DNA from: Erythrophleum ivorense
Taxonomy: Eukaryota > Streptophyta > Magnoliopsida > Fabales > Fabaceae
Direction of reading: 5' to 3'
DNA: 64,000 nucleotides
Assembly (NCBI GenBank): GCA_026724425.1
Contig: JAIUCV010000003.1
Span: 48,114,477-48,178,476, forward strand
Below, piece after piece: positions 12,472 to 24,152 of the stretch (within the stretch, counting starts at the first letter, position 1; every line of letters begins with the position of its first letter). The notes under the pieces were generated by a model that searched no databases, had not been told where the DNA came from, and saw nothing but the letters and a program-made list of their open reading frames with translations. A program made the position numbers and the translations under genes.

Positions 12472-14160
12472 GGCATGTTTTCTAGGAAAACTTAAGCTTC
12501 CTAAATTCATAATTCAAGCCACAATTTTCTATTGTACTATTTACATGGCCATTACTATATTTATTTAGTCTAGATCTTACCTATGGTCCCTTTTGAAACC
12601 CATTAAGCAAACTTAGGCTTCAATGTGCATCTTACCACATTCAACTTTTATGCTTCCAATTCTCATCATTCATGATCTATATGACTCAAATGAGACACAT
12701 TAAAGTCATCTCTAACATGCCTAAACATGCATAGAACTATATTATCTCACATTAGGCAATCTTAAACCCTAGAAATTCAACTTTCAAATTGCAACTTATA
12801 AATTCCATTCAATTCTTCCATTAATGTCCATATTTCATTTCTAGTCTATCCAAAACCTTAGAACTAATAAAATAACTATCTAGGCCTTTCATTCTTTATA
12901 TGGCCAAATTGGTGTCTTATGTGCCTTAGCTTAGAGTTTTTATGGATTCAAGTGTAATTAAGCCTAGATTCATAATCCTTGCATTTTAGAACATCTAAAT
13001 ACATCAAGTGTACATCAAAATAACATGAATTTCCAATCTCCCACTCATTAGGCCAAATTAATACTCAGTGTGCCATAACTTGATATTTTTCAAAGACTCA
13101 AATGAAATGGAAGCTAGAATCATGTTCATTATGCTTGAAAACATCTAAATAAATCAAAAGACATTAAAACATCATGGATTTCAAATTCTCTCTCACTAAG
13201 GTGGAAATCTCTAAGACTAGAAACCCATGATTTCTCAAGTGAAATTCATAAAACTTTACCTTAATGCAAAGCACTCTTTACATAGATCTTTTTTCACCGA
13301 TTGAAATTTTAAAAGGAGCGCTTTTTCTTGTGGGGTCAAACTTAAACTTACTCTTTTCAAGAAAATAAAACCACCATTGAAAAGGCCATTCATTGTAGAT
13401 AAATGTTCCTAACTACAGTCGGATGAACAAAGCACGTTTACTTACCTAAATGGGACTTTGAACTTTATTTCTCTCCTTCCTCAAGAAGCACATCCATAAC
13501 TGGTCTTGTAGTTGTAGATTTTTTATCCAAATGGGTTGTGAAAGGAGGAGGCTTATTAAGGAAGCGTCTTTATATTTTTTTTAGACTTGCCATTTTGCCC
13601 GTAAGTACACCTTCGCTTTGTTTAGGCTCATTTTGTGGCCTTTTTAGAATGTGACCACTCCTTACAAAATTTTGAGTGCTCTTTTACATAAAAATATCAT
13701 TTTTTTTTTGGGTCTCAATGCTTTAAAATACTAAAAAAATGGCTTAGTTTAGGTAATATCACTATCTATCTTGTTTTTTCACAGAGAAATGATTTTAACT
13801 GATGTTGACTATTCTTTGAGTTTTTAGGATCTCTAAAAACTCTAAAGAGCTTTATTTTGGCATTTAGAATCCTTTTTCTTGAGTTTCTAAAATTTTACTT
13901 AAAATTACAATTTTGCCACCGGTATGCTATTTAACTACATATAGCCACTTTGACGCCATCTTCACACTATAAGTTATCTCATAACTCCATTTTTTGTCAT
14001 TTCAGTTGTTCCTCTATTCTTATTATATCTTGTACTATACATTAGGTCCAATTCTGTTAAAATACTGAATATGACACTTTCGTTCAAAATTATTAGGTCC
14101 AACTCCTTTTGTTTAGTGGTCCTTAATGACTAGGTTTTCTAAGATACCAATGTACACAAA
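12472..14160 (-). repeat. Old diverged LTR-like repeat, right part
   Basis: Non-coding continuation of the repeat at 3741-5132. The layout at 13440-14100 (a purine/pyrimidine stretch with AAGGAGGAGGCTTATTAAGG, then a 'cattttgcccg' block, 'aggctcattttg', and 'tttttaggatctctaaaaactct') parallels the U3 end of family T LTRs at 27440-27990, though identity is low. I read it as the U3 half of an older related LTR on the minus strand. No terminal inverted bases or target duplication could be identified. Confidence 0.35.
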
Positions 14161-15449
14161 TATGTGTAACTTAGACTAACTTAGGAAATTAACCAGCAAA
14201 TTAGTGTTATCACCTAAATGAGACGTTCCCTGTGAGATCGAACTTGAACACTCGAGCTTTATTAGTTAGTACAATTAGTATACTTGCAATAGTGAGTTTG
14301 TTTAACTTTTTAATTATTTAATTCAATTATTGTACATCTCTTTCACTCTCAAGCCATACAAGCTCAATGACAACACACTAGCAAGTTCAAATTAGAGTTT
14401 GTACTCAAATAAAGTTCAAAACTAAGGCTAAATCATCAGGATAATAGTATAATTGTGTATAGAATTTAAACTCAATTCTATGATAAAAACCAAATTAAAA
14501 TCATATTTAAGACTCACTAGGACTGCAAGAAATATTTAACCAGTGATTTAGTCAAAATTAAGTTAAAAGGTAAAACCAAACCATGCTAAAACCTATAAGA
14601 CAATATCCATCATTCTCATTCAATGCTTTGGCATAAAGTCAAATTAGTAACCAAGGTTAAGTTAGATTAAAACATCATGGGGACAGTTGTGAATTTAACC
14701 CACAACTTGTATTCAAACTAAGTTGAAACATTAGGTAAATCATGTTAACAACTAGCAGGAGAGAAAGTAAGGGTTCTCATATATTTAAGATTTCAAACCA
14801 AACTAGAAATCAAAAACTAAATCTTGTTAACAACTATAGAATAGAAGGGAAAAACTTTCACAGAATTAAGACCTAAGAAACAAGTGTAGCAATGGCCCCC
14901 ATAATGTAAAAAATTATTAATAGATTCTTATTCAAGTTCTCATATGTAAAACTAGTGCATATCCAAGAGATGTGCAAATGTTTCCAACTCAAATCCATTT
15001 GAGTAAAAAAATAAAAAAGATATAGCAAAAAGAGAGAAATGACTAAAGGAAATTACATCCTTCCAAAAAATGGATTCAACCAAACATATTAATTTCTATT
15101 CCAAGATCAATGGGCTATGAATTCAAGAGCAAAAATCAAATTCAATCAAAACATATGAATTTTCCCTTATACTATCAAGGGTAAAATGATGCTAATACCA
15201 AAATCACTAAATCCATAAACAATAAATTGAATTACCAATTGAGAATTTCACAAAATCAACCTAAAGAACTCATTCAATCCATGCCACAAATGAAAGCATT
15301 CAAACCCCCCCAAGGGGTAAAAGAGAAGTATATAAGGAACTCTCGAAATAACTACTTCTTGATTTCTTATTATTGGATTTAAAAAGAGGAATTTTAGGTT
15401 TTGGCTAGCGTAGTGGAGAAGATGGTTGTTCGAGCACTGCTCTGATGGT
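14161..15449. other. Intergenic sequence, no gene seen
   Basis: AT-rich non-coding DNA. A short stretch at about 14220-14290 (GTTCCCTGTGAGATCGAAC and following) resembles wording found near LTR ends and leaders of Tat/Athila-type gypsy elements, so a scrap of such an element is possible. The remainder to the copia insertion at 15450 shows no reading frame of note, no RNA gene and no repeat matching the rest of the window. Confidence 0.4.
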
Positions 15450-15454
15450 CTTTT

Positions 15455-16135
15455 TGTTATAAAATATGATAAACATGAAAATAAATTGAGAAACAGTAGC
15501 TTGAGTCATGTGAATGTTGCATTGTCCTTAAGAACTATTTTGCCATACTATAAAATTAATTGCCAAAGTTCTCTAGGATTAAACAAGCTCTTCTGAAAAA
15601 TCAAGAGATAGAATAGCAGGTAATTTCATGTAACCCAATAGTCATGAGTAGGAGAGAGAGTATAGTCAGAAAAATGTATCTAGACATATATACTTTTATC
15701 ATTAAAAAAATGACGTTGGAATATTAATGTTAAGGAGATAGTGGACCAGATAATGAGCAGATAATATGAAAATATAAGAGAAATTTAAAATTCAAAAATT
15801 AAAAATGCTCAAATAATGGAGGAGTCACTTATCCAAAAAATTGGGACTAAATTTGATCATTTCAAATGTAGGCATAATTAATTAATTATTTTTGGATAGG
15901 TAAAAATAATATTTTATAAAAAGTTGGCCCACACAGTTAACTCGTATGCATAGGGGTAGGGGGAATCCACAGTTTGCACTGCACTTGAATAATTCAGCCC
16001 AATCTCGTGTGCGCGAGCTTACCTCTCTTCCAAACTCTTTACAAGCCTGATATAACTCCTCAATATATAAGCACTTATAATGCTTCATTCCAAGGAATGT
16101 GTGACTTCCTTTTGAAATACCTACACTTCACAACA
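15455..16135 (-). repeat. Copia 3' LTR
   Basis: Reads TGTTGTGAAG... to ...TTATAACA on the minus strand (681 bases). It matches 28667-29269 along most of its length but has about 80 extra bases at 15935-16015 (a CACAGTTAACTCGTATGC region) missing from the other LTR. The outer flank is CTTTT, matching the flank of the other LTR. On the minus strand it lies after RNase H, so it is the 3' LTR. Confidence 0.9.
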
Positions 16136-16150
16136 ATTGCCCACATATTT
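16136..16150 (-). other. Copia polypurine tract candidate
   Basis: Directly before the 3' LTR on the minus strand the sequence reads AATATGTGGGCAAT. Its position and purine-rich GTGGG core fit a copia polypurine tract, which primes plus-strand DNA synthesis. It is not a clean purine run, so the call rests mainly on position. Confidence 0.5.
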
Positions 16151-16686
16151 TAAAAAGATAAGTGAAGATAAAAGGTTTTTTACTAGGTTATCCACATGAG
16201 GGTAAATGTTTCGAATCTGGTGTCGTCTGGACTATGAACCAGACATAGATAGAGTCATCGGTGAAATTTATAACATCTATGAACTAAGAACTCTCAAGTA
16301 CGCGAGAGGTTTTATCAGTCATATTACACCCCCACAATTTCTGCTGTTAACACTATTTTGCGCTAATAGGCCATGCACGTGCCTGGTAGTTTATAAGTAC
16401 TTTAGAGATTTTGCCATGATTTCATAGGAGCGGCCCCACTCCACACTCATATGGGTGATTTCATCAAGTGTATTTGCAATAAATATGTCACCCATAAGGG
16501 ATATGAAAATCATTAAGAGCATTTCACTCATCCTCTCATTTAATGTATTCTAGCATTTTCTCATATCACAAGATGGGACTAAAAATAATGGTGCTAGTAA
16601 AATTAACAAATGACTTGTTATTACTCATATGAATATTCTTCATGAAATCTCTAATCACAAAGGTTAGATTACTATCATTGTTAATT

Positions 16687-17160
16687 TCAAGTTAGCTTAA
16701 GTCCCATTATCCTCGATATTTCAAAGATTAATTTCCTTCCTAGAGGTTTAGTCAGAAGATCTGCCAAATTCACTTCTGACTTTACATAATTGATTGATAT
16801 AATTTCATCTTTTAGCAACTGCTTTACCACATTATATCTTATATGTCTCTGTCTACTTTTACTATTAAAAGTCTTGTTCTTTGTAATGGCTATTGCCGCT
16901 TGACAATCACAGTGTATAGACATAAGTGGTGTTGGTTTTATACTTAATGAGATATTCGCTAAGAAGTTTCTTAACCATTCTACCTCATTACCAAGCAACT
17001 CTAGAGTAATAAACTCTGACTCCATAGTTGACCTAACAATAATTGTTTGTTCAGTTGATTTCCAAGTTACTGCTCTACCACCAAAGGTGAATATATAACC
17101 ACCAGTGGATTTTGTCTCATCTAAATTAGAGATCTAATTAGCATCACTGTATCATTCTAA
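16687..17160 (-). pseudogene. Copia RNase H domain, degenerate
   Basis: The minus-strand frame 17025-16687 and the sequence just upstream encode the copia-type RNase H that ends Pol and degrades the RNA of the RNA/DNA hybrid. Recognisable motifs are SDAN and STGGYIF-like residues around 17090-17150, the MESEFI start of the open frame, DCQAAIAITKN, the SRQRHIRYNVV motif and the C-terminal VNLADLLTKPL near 16740. An in-frame stop lies upstream at about 17136, so the frame is not continuous with RT. The C-terminal LTKPL motif is typical of plant copia Pol ends. Confidence 0.85.
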
Positions 17161-18075
17161 TATAATGGGAAATCCACTATACATGATACCATGATTTATG
17201 GTATCTCTCAAATATCTCATTAGTCTGATCAATGCTTCCCAATGATCACGATTAGGACTATGTGTATACTTACTCAATGTACACACAGCATATGCTATGT
17301 CAAGTTAAGTGAAAATCATTAAATGCAATAAACTCCTAATAATTTGTGCATATTCAAATTAAGCAACAGGCTCACCTTTATTTTTCTTTAGCTGAGTGTT
17401 AGTATCATAAAGAGTATGTATTGATTCATCATCAAAATGACCAAACATTTTTAAAAAATTTCATATGGGTACCAATATGAACCTTCTTCATTGGATCTTA
17501 ACACCCAAAATCATATTTGCCTCATCCATGTCTTTCATATCAAATTTAGATGTAAGGAAATGTTTTGTTTCAACCACAATGTCTAAACTAGTACCAAAAA
17601 TAAGCATGTCATCAACATACAAACAAATAATTACACATTCATCATTTTCTAATTTTGTATACACATATCTATCAATTTTAAAAGAAGAAAAGCTATCACC
17701 GATCAATATTTGATCCAATTTCTCATGCCATTTTTTTGGAGCTTGTTTTAATCCATATAAAGATTTAAAAAGTTTGCAAACTTTATTTTCTTGTCCAAGA
17801 ATAACACAACCTTCAAGTTGCACCATATAAATTTCTTCTTCCGAATCACCATTTAAAAATGTTGTTTTGATGTCCATTTGGTGAATAAAGAGTTTATACA
17901 CTAAAGCTAAAACACTTAAAACTTGAATAGGAGAAATTCTAGCAACAAGAGAGAAAGCGTCAAAATAATCAATATTTTGTTTTTGAGTAAAGCCTTTTGC
18001 CACTAACATTGCTTTGTTTTTTTCAATTGACTTATCAGGGTTGTATTTTCTTTTAAAAATCTATTTGCAACCAAT
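17160..18075 (-). pseudogene. Copia reverse transcriptase, degenerate
   Basis: The best-preserved part of this element. The open frame 18009-17488 contains LVAKGFTQKQNIDYFDAFS, HQMDIKTTFLNGD, KLFKSLYGLKQAPKKWHEK and the catalytic YVDDML (near 17605), the hallmark of Ty1/copia RT. The first catalytic aspartate is retained in MDIKTTFLNG. Downstream to 17160 the thumb/connection is recognisable but broken by stops. RT copies the element's RNA into DNA in the cytoplasmic virus-like particle. The frame is shorter than a full RT-RNase H polyprotein and is separated from integrase upstream by frameshifts. Confidence 0.92.
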
Positions 18076-19110
18076 AGTTTTTGCTTCTAGGGGTAAATCT
18101 ACTAAAACCCATGTATTGTTTTTATTAATTGAATCAATTTCAGTTTTAATTGTTTCTTCTCCAAAAATGTGTATCAGATGATGCAATAGCTTCAGAAAAA
18201 GTTAAAAGTTCATCTTCCACAATAAAGGTATAAAAATCATCTCCTTGTTTTTGAGAAATATTTTAGCTTTCATAGGAAAAATATGTTCAAAGAATTTAAC
18301 ATTTTTTGTATCTATTATGGTATTATAATCAAGCACATCACTTTTCAAGACAAGAAATCTATAGGCAGCACTATGTTTAGCATATCCAATAAACATACAA
18401 TCAGAAGTCTTAGAGCCTATTTTCCTTTTCTTGGGTTTAGGTAACATAACCTTTGCAAGGCACTCCTATGCTTTCAAATATTTTAAGTTAGGTGGATGAC
18501 CCATCTATATTTCATATAGGGTCTTATTAGTTTCCTTATAAGAAATCTTATTTTGTAAATGACAAATAGATAATAAGGCCTTACCCTAAAGATTGTCTAA
18601 CACAAAAGAGCTAACTAGCAGAGCATTTATCATTCCTTTTAAGGTCCTATTTTTTCTTTCTATTACTCCATTAATTTAGGTGAATAAGGTGGAGTAATCT
18701 CATGAATTATTCCTTCTTTCTCATAAAATTCATTAAAGTATATTCATCTCTTTTATCTAACCTAACTTTTTTAATCTTTTTATTTAATTAATTTTCTACT
18801 TTAGCCTTATATAAAAGAAATGTGTCAAATGTCTCATCCTTATTTCTAAGTAAATAAATCTTAGTGTACCTAGAAAAATCATCAATAAATGTTATATAAT
18901 ATTTTTTACCACCCGTAGTCATTGTTTACTTTAGATCTCCTAAATCAGTATGAATTAAATTAAGTAATTCAGTTTCTCTTTATATAGTATGACAAGGCTT
19001 ATTAATTAATTTAGATTCTACACAAGTTTCACATTTAGTCAAACATGTATTGTTAATTCTAGAAATTAGACCAAGAGTTTACATTTTCTTAATATAAGAA
19101 ATACTAACAT
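18075..19110 (-). pseudogene. Copia integrase, degenerate
   Basis: In several broken frames the minus strand encodes an HHCC zinc region with KCETCVESKL near 19020-19040, the core start LIHTDLGDLK near 18940, GGKKYYITFIDDFSRYTKIYLL near 18870-18910 and the C-terminal segment in the open frame 18447-18202 (PKKRKIGSKTSDCMFIGYA, SAAYRFLVLKSDV). This is the family order for copia integrase, which inserts the cDNA into host DNA. Stops and frameshifts (for example around 18800 and 18660) rule out an active enzyme. Confidence 0.85.
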
Positions 19111-19119
19111 ACCCTAATC

Positions 19120-19477
19120 TTATTGGGGTCAAAGTGTCTTTCCATTAATTGGTTCAAAAACATTAAGTACAAAGAGTCTCTGATTACAATAGCCTTTTCC
19201 CACAAAAGTATTATTTTTTGTCATTACAATCTTGTTAGATTCAAATACACTTTGACCTCAACTTTTCTTAACAGTGCAACTAAAATCAAATTTACTTTAA
19301 TTTCAGGCACATAAAGCACTTCATTTAAAACCAAGGTCTTGCCAAATGTGAGCTTTAAAAGAACCTTTCCTTTGCCATGGACTTTAATAGTCTTAGAATC
19401 TCCAAGATACACATGTTCTTCTCCATCCCTTACTAGTGTGTAGGAGGTAAACGTATCTCTATTTATACATATGTGCC
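19120..19477 (-). pseudogene. Copia protease C-end and pre-integrase region
   Basis: The minus-strand frame begins right at the edge of a nested LTR with TRHICINRDTFTSYTLVRDGE, followed by VYLGDSKTIKVHGKGKVLLKLTFGK and EVLYVPEIKVNLI. This is the standard passage from copia protease (after the D-S/T-G active site) to the GAG-pre-integrase segment. Its first half, ending VDFGAT, lies across the insertion at 21165-21190. The join at the TACTA duplication restores GATRHIC, showing the LTR landed four residues after the active-site Asp. Confidence 0.88.
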
Positions 19478-19482
19478 TAGTA

Positions 19483-21159
19483 TGTTGGGAATTCAAGGAC
19501 ACGTAATGAAAAATTAAAATCTCGAATCCCTTCTCATGGATCCATCAATATTGTTTAAATCGAGTAGATCTAGAAATATTTACCTTTTCTATCGGCCCTT
19601 AGGAATTGATCTACAGATTTGCTCCCTCTATCGATATCTACATGAATGGATGCTCAACTTGAACGGCGTGCTAGCGCCTCTTACCGATGTCCGTACACGT
19701 TCTTGGTAGAGAAGATGCTCTCCTCTTCCTCTCTCTCTCTCTCTCTCTCTCTAGGGGGACGTACAGTGTCCGTATACTGTCAGTACGCTTTCTCTCTCTA
19801 GGTTTTTTGTTGTTTTGTTGTTCTAGGATACCCAAGACTCTTTCTTTTTTAATTATAAATATATCTCCTTAGGGTTTTAGATATATTTGATTAATTTAAA
19901 ATATATTATTTTAAATCAAATCAAATTTAAATTAAATAGATCAGTTTAAATTTAAGTCTATCTAATAAGTTAAATTTAACTAATTATTTAATTTAAATCT
20001 AGAACTAAATTCAAATTTAATTTATCTCATAAATTAAATTTAAATTATCAATTAGTTTAAATTCAAATCTATCATATAGATTTGAATTTAAAACTAAAAT
20101 TTAAAACTAATTAATTTAAATTAATTAAAGGATATACATATTTTTTGAAATATAAATATATATGTTTTGAATTTTATAAATTATATATATATATCAAATA
20201 TATATATATTTATAAAATTTTTCCATCCTAGATTGAACGTGACATTCATTGAATCTAGACGCAATTTTAAATTCAATGAATTTGGACATTCTAGCTCGAG
20301 TTGACTCGTTCTTGTGTGCGACCCTATAGGCCTATATAACGTTAACAGTGGGCTAATGATACTATTTGACCCACAAGTCACAAGCGGCCTCTAGTAAGAT
20401 ATTGTGACTACCTAAATCATATAAGGATTGGTGATCCGATATAACCTGTCATATAACCTTATCACATCCCTTTTGTCGTACGATAGCTAGATCAAGTATG
20501 AAGCATAGAACGTCATCCTTATCTTACTTAATCGTTGCTTTCTCGATCTATGTATAGACTGACTGTACAAATGGAAACACTTCCATTCGAGCACAGCCAT
20601 GCATTTCTTAGTCTCACTCATCAAGGGGCCTAGAGATATCTCTCTGTTAATCAGAGGAATAAATCCTATCTTGACCACTCATCTTCTTCTACATGAATTT
20701 CACTGTACCTGATCATAGCCTTTATGATCACTCGGTTAAAGATGACTTTAAACTATGCCAAAAATAGTGTTTTTTTATGTTAGAAACTATGGTGATCTTA
20801 AGTCTAAGGGCTCGATGACACAGTTATATATGAGATACGCTTATGACTTAATCTATGTAGCTATCTCATAATTGGTCGATCCAGCATCTTGTTCCCTAAC
20901 AAGTGCTTATGATTGTGATTCATATCTATTTACATGATTAACACATAATCATCAATCAAAATCATACTAGTCTTAGTTCATCATCATTCCCACAGTGATG
21001 ATCGACTAGGGATATTTAGGATAATCAATATGATTTATCCAGGGATATTATTATATAGAACATGCAAAAATATAATAATGTAATAAAAGAAAACTCTTAT
21101 TTTTTAATAAAATATAATATTTACAATACAATGATTGACCTAGGGCACAATCACTAACA
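19483..21159. mobile_element. Solo LTR, unassigned family (TSD TACTA)
   Basis: 1,677 bases reading TGTTGGGAATTC...CACTAACA on the plus strand, flanked by TAGTA at 19478-19482 and 21160-21164 (TACTA on the minus strand). It splits the copia protease. Ends TGTT...AACA fit a Ty1/copia LTR. It contains a (CT)n tract at about 19728-19753 and an extremely AT-rich, self-complementary middle (19880-20220). No internal coding region is attached, so it is a solo LTR. Orientation cannot be fixed from the sequence alone. Confidence 0.85.
19726..19754 (+). repeat. (CT)n microsatellite
   Basis: A run of CT dinucleotides, about 12 units, inside the unassigned solo LTR. Simple sequence of this kind is common in plant LTRs and leaders; no function is claimed. 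Confidence 0.85.
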
Positions 21160-21164
21160 TAGTA

Positions 21165-21309
21165 GCCCCAAAGTCTACCACCCATTCTTTCACATTAGCC
21201 ACAAGGAGAGCATGAGAAATGACCACAGCAATATTATCATCTCTTGGACCAAATTTGCATTTGGTATAAGAAGATTCTCATTTTTTGCTCTCTTTCTGCA
21301 CTGAGCTGC
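21165..21309 (-). pseudogene. Copia gag end / protease start fragment
   Basis: Only 145 bases of the copia frame survive between two nested LTRs. On the minus strand it begins with the last part of the gag zinc knuckle (HAAQC, then RKRAKNEN), continues through a linker ending NANLVQE, and ends with the protease motif VDFGAT. The canonical active site is DSGA, so Ser has become Phe. A one- or two-base indel near 21255 shifts the frame. The fragment joins to 23906-24147 on one side and to 19477 on the other when LTRs are removed. Confidence 0.85.
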
Positions 21310-21314
21310 ATGAT

Positions 21315-23900
21315 TAAGAGGCTCGTCGCGCAACCCTTAAAATAAAACTAGGTTGGTAAAATATGTAGCTAGTGGCACGACCTAGGTCATCTCCCTTAGA
21401 ATTTGAGTTCAATGTTTAATTGAGTTTTCCAAATGCTAAAAGGTTCTAAAAACTTCTAAACTAAAGGGGGTTTTGATTGAATTAAACTAACCTAAAACTA
21501 AATTGAATTAAAATTCCTAATTACTACCTAATTATATGAATTATGGGTGAAAAATGGTCTTGTGACTAGCTTTGGATTCGTCCCTTGGTATCCACTATCC
21601 TTATCCTAATCTAATTGTGATTAATTCTGGTCTAAGAGTTCCTAATTGTATTTATAACAAATTATCTTAGGTAACCACTCAAGATTCAAGAGATTAACAA
21701 TCTAATGTTGAATTGAAACCTCAACTCCACATTAAATTGTCAATTCTTGTTCTAAGATCAATGAACATCCAATTTAATTGATTAACTGATTAATTAGCCT
21801 CTGAATCATCATTCTAAAATGTTTAATTAATCAACTAAACATTAAGGAATCCTCAAATTAAACATTCAAACAAATAATCTCACTCATGTATTTTATCGAA
21901 CACCTTCGAAGCACACATGGGAATTTAGATAATATTAAAATTAATCAGATTAATTAATTAATAAAAAGACTTCCTAATTAGTGTCTAACCAGCCACTAAT
22001 TACAATTACACAAATTTCCTATCAAATACAACTTAACCAAGATAATATATGAAAGAGAAAAAGTGTAGAAAAATAAAGAAATTCTTAGCCAAAATTCTGA
22101 GTTCATCCATGGATTCAAGCTTCTCCAAGAGCTTCCTCCTAGCTAGCCTCAAAATAGATTACAGTTTCATGGGATGGTGGATGAATGATGGAATGGAGTG
22201 GTGTGGAGAGGATGGAGGATGAAGGATGGATGAATGTATTATGGCGAATGGATGGATGAATGCTGGAATGAACGAATTATATGGAGTGGATATATATAGG
22301 AGAGGGTTTTCGAAATTATAGAGGCGTGAATGTGCTGGACTGTGCGAATGGATGAGGGCTCTGGGGCATTTTTGCGAATCAAATATTATCTTAACGTGCA
22401 TCCTCTCTGCCTTCCGACGTCTTTACGTAATTCATTTATCAATTCACGTGTTCTCCTAATGCATCTTCATGTCAGCTTCACGTGGAATCTCTTCATGTAT
22501 ATATAAGGTGGACCCCACTTCATTTTATTTTATTATATTCCACATGTTCCTTCTACTATTTCTGTAGCTTCTTCACGTAAATTTCAACATGGTTTCCACA
22601 AGCTCCCAGCTTCAGCTCGTGTCAATCCAACTTCCTCTGCCCAGTTCAGCGTCCTCCCTTCAACTGCTGCACATTCTTCCAGTGTTCGACGCTTCCTAGC
22701 ACTCCCCCAGCAGCTTCCAATACATTTTCTTCTTCTTATTCAGCTCGCTTTTCTCCAGCTCCCAAGCTTCATTAATCCACGTGTTCTTTAGCTCCTTATT
22801 TTAGCTCGTGCAAGCTTCGCTAAAACACGTCAGCCATACTCCTCAACTCCAACCTTCTCTTGCATGCACATAAACTCAAGCTGCCCACGTGCTTTTTTTC
22901 TCCACGTAAGTTTCTTCACATCTGCTCGCTTCTAACGTGTTTTCTTCCTGCAGCTGCCAGTTCTCTCTAGCTCGTTACTTCAGCTCCTTCTAGCCCACGT
23001 TTAGCTTCTCAATCCAGCGTCTTCTGGTCTCACGTTGTTCTCTAAACTCAAAGCTCAGCGTTTGTCTTCAGCTCATTTTCCCATCGTATTTTTGACGTTA
23101 ATCCTCTTCACCACATGCTGCAGCTGGTGTTTCCACATTCTACATTACATGCTTCTTAATGCATTATTCTCTCTACATTATGGTTTGGAGCTTGCTTATG
23201 CGCTTGTATAGAGGCTATTCACATGTATGAGCTTCTTATTCTCTTTTCATTCTCAGCTTTTCATGTCAAAACTGGAGCTTCTTCTTCTTTGCTTTACCTT
23301 CTTTGTTTGCTCTCTCGTTTAAGCTACTGTAGTGCATGAAGTTAAGAGCTACTGCTGCATTATGGTGAACCTGTGCCTTCCCCCCTCTTTTCCAGCTCGT
23401 GGCCTTTGTGTGTGTTAATGTTGGAGACGTGGTGGAAGTTATGCATGTGAAAGGAGTTAATATGGAGATGCTGCCTTCTTGAGTGTAAACCATGGCTAGT
23501 GTGGATGCATGAGAGTGAAGTGCAAGGCTGGCCTGTGGGTGTGCAATCATGTATAAGTGAGCTCCTATGTGGATGAAGGAGTGCTGATTGTGACATTGGG
23601 TTGGGGTAGCAATGTGAGCTTCCATTTGCTCTGCACCTAAGTTTCCCTTTCTCTCCAACATTTAAATTCAAATTGTTCAAATTCTGCACAAAAAGAATGG
23701 AAAAGATGAAATAGGAATATTCACAGAATTCATTTAAAAAGATTTGTGCATTAAAATTCTAAAATTTTGCAAATTAACTCCTAAAATATAAAAATGGCTT
23801 CTAAAACAAAATCTTATCTAATTAAAGTCTTAAAGCCATATTTTATTATTAAAATACCTATGTTTAGGAGAATAAAATAGATAGAAATATATGTTTATCA
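21315..23900 (-). mobile_element. Family B solo LTR (TSD ATCAT)
   Basis: A 2,586-base LTR read on the minus strand as TGATAAACATATATTT... to ...GCGACGAGCCTCTTA, with ATGAT (plus strand) at 21310-21314 and 23901-23905. It is homologous, in opposite orientation, to 49154-51674; shared blocks include TTCGAAGGTGTTCGATAAA, the 'ggttagacactaattagg' stretch and GGGTTGCGCGACGAGCC near the end. It landed inside the CCHC zinc knuckle of copia gag. The end TA instead of CA is probably a point mutation. Assignment to a Tat/Athila-like gypsy lineage is a guess from its style. Confidence 0.9.
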
Positions 23901-23905
23901 ATGAT

Positions 23906-24147
23906 GAGCCAGCTTTTCCACAAATAAAATAATTTCCCTTCTTTTTGAAGGTGAAGTTAGTAGCTTTAGGCTTGTAAACAGTTTTTTGTTTGTCATATCT
24001 CATTTTATGAGATTTCTCTTGCACCAAGTTCTCCTTTGAGGTTATTTTTTTTGCTTTAACTGCTTTAAGCTCTCATCTATTAGTGTCCTCATTGATTATA
24101 TGGGTAATTAGGTCTAATAAAGATAGCTACTTGTGTTTATGTTTGAG
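23906..24147 (-). pseudogene. Copia gag, C-terminal part with half zinc knuckle
   Basis: Continuation of gag after the family T LTR. The minus strand encodes QLKHKHK, a LITHIINEDTNR-like segment, NLVQEKSHKMRYDKQKTVYKP, FTFKKKGNYFICGKAG and then the family B LTR. The ICGKAG string is the first half of the CCHC nucleic-acid-binding knuckle; the His and last Cys lie at 21295-21309. Stop codons near 24130 and 24080 mark decay. Gag packages the element's RNA. Confidence 0.85.
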
Positions 24148-24152
24148 TTGTT

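Noticed and set aside
15430..15454. CATCAGAGC on the minus strand next to the copia 3' LTR, resembling a tRNA-Met primer-binding site
   Set aside because: It lies outside the element, beyond the CTTTT duplication, and on the wrong side for a 5' LTR of this gag-pol. Coincidence or flanking sequence.
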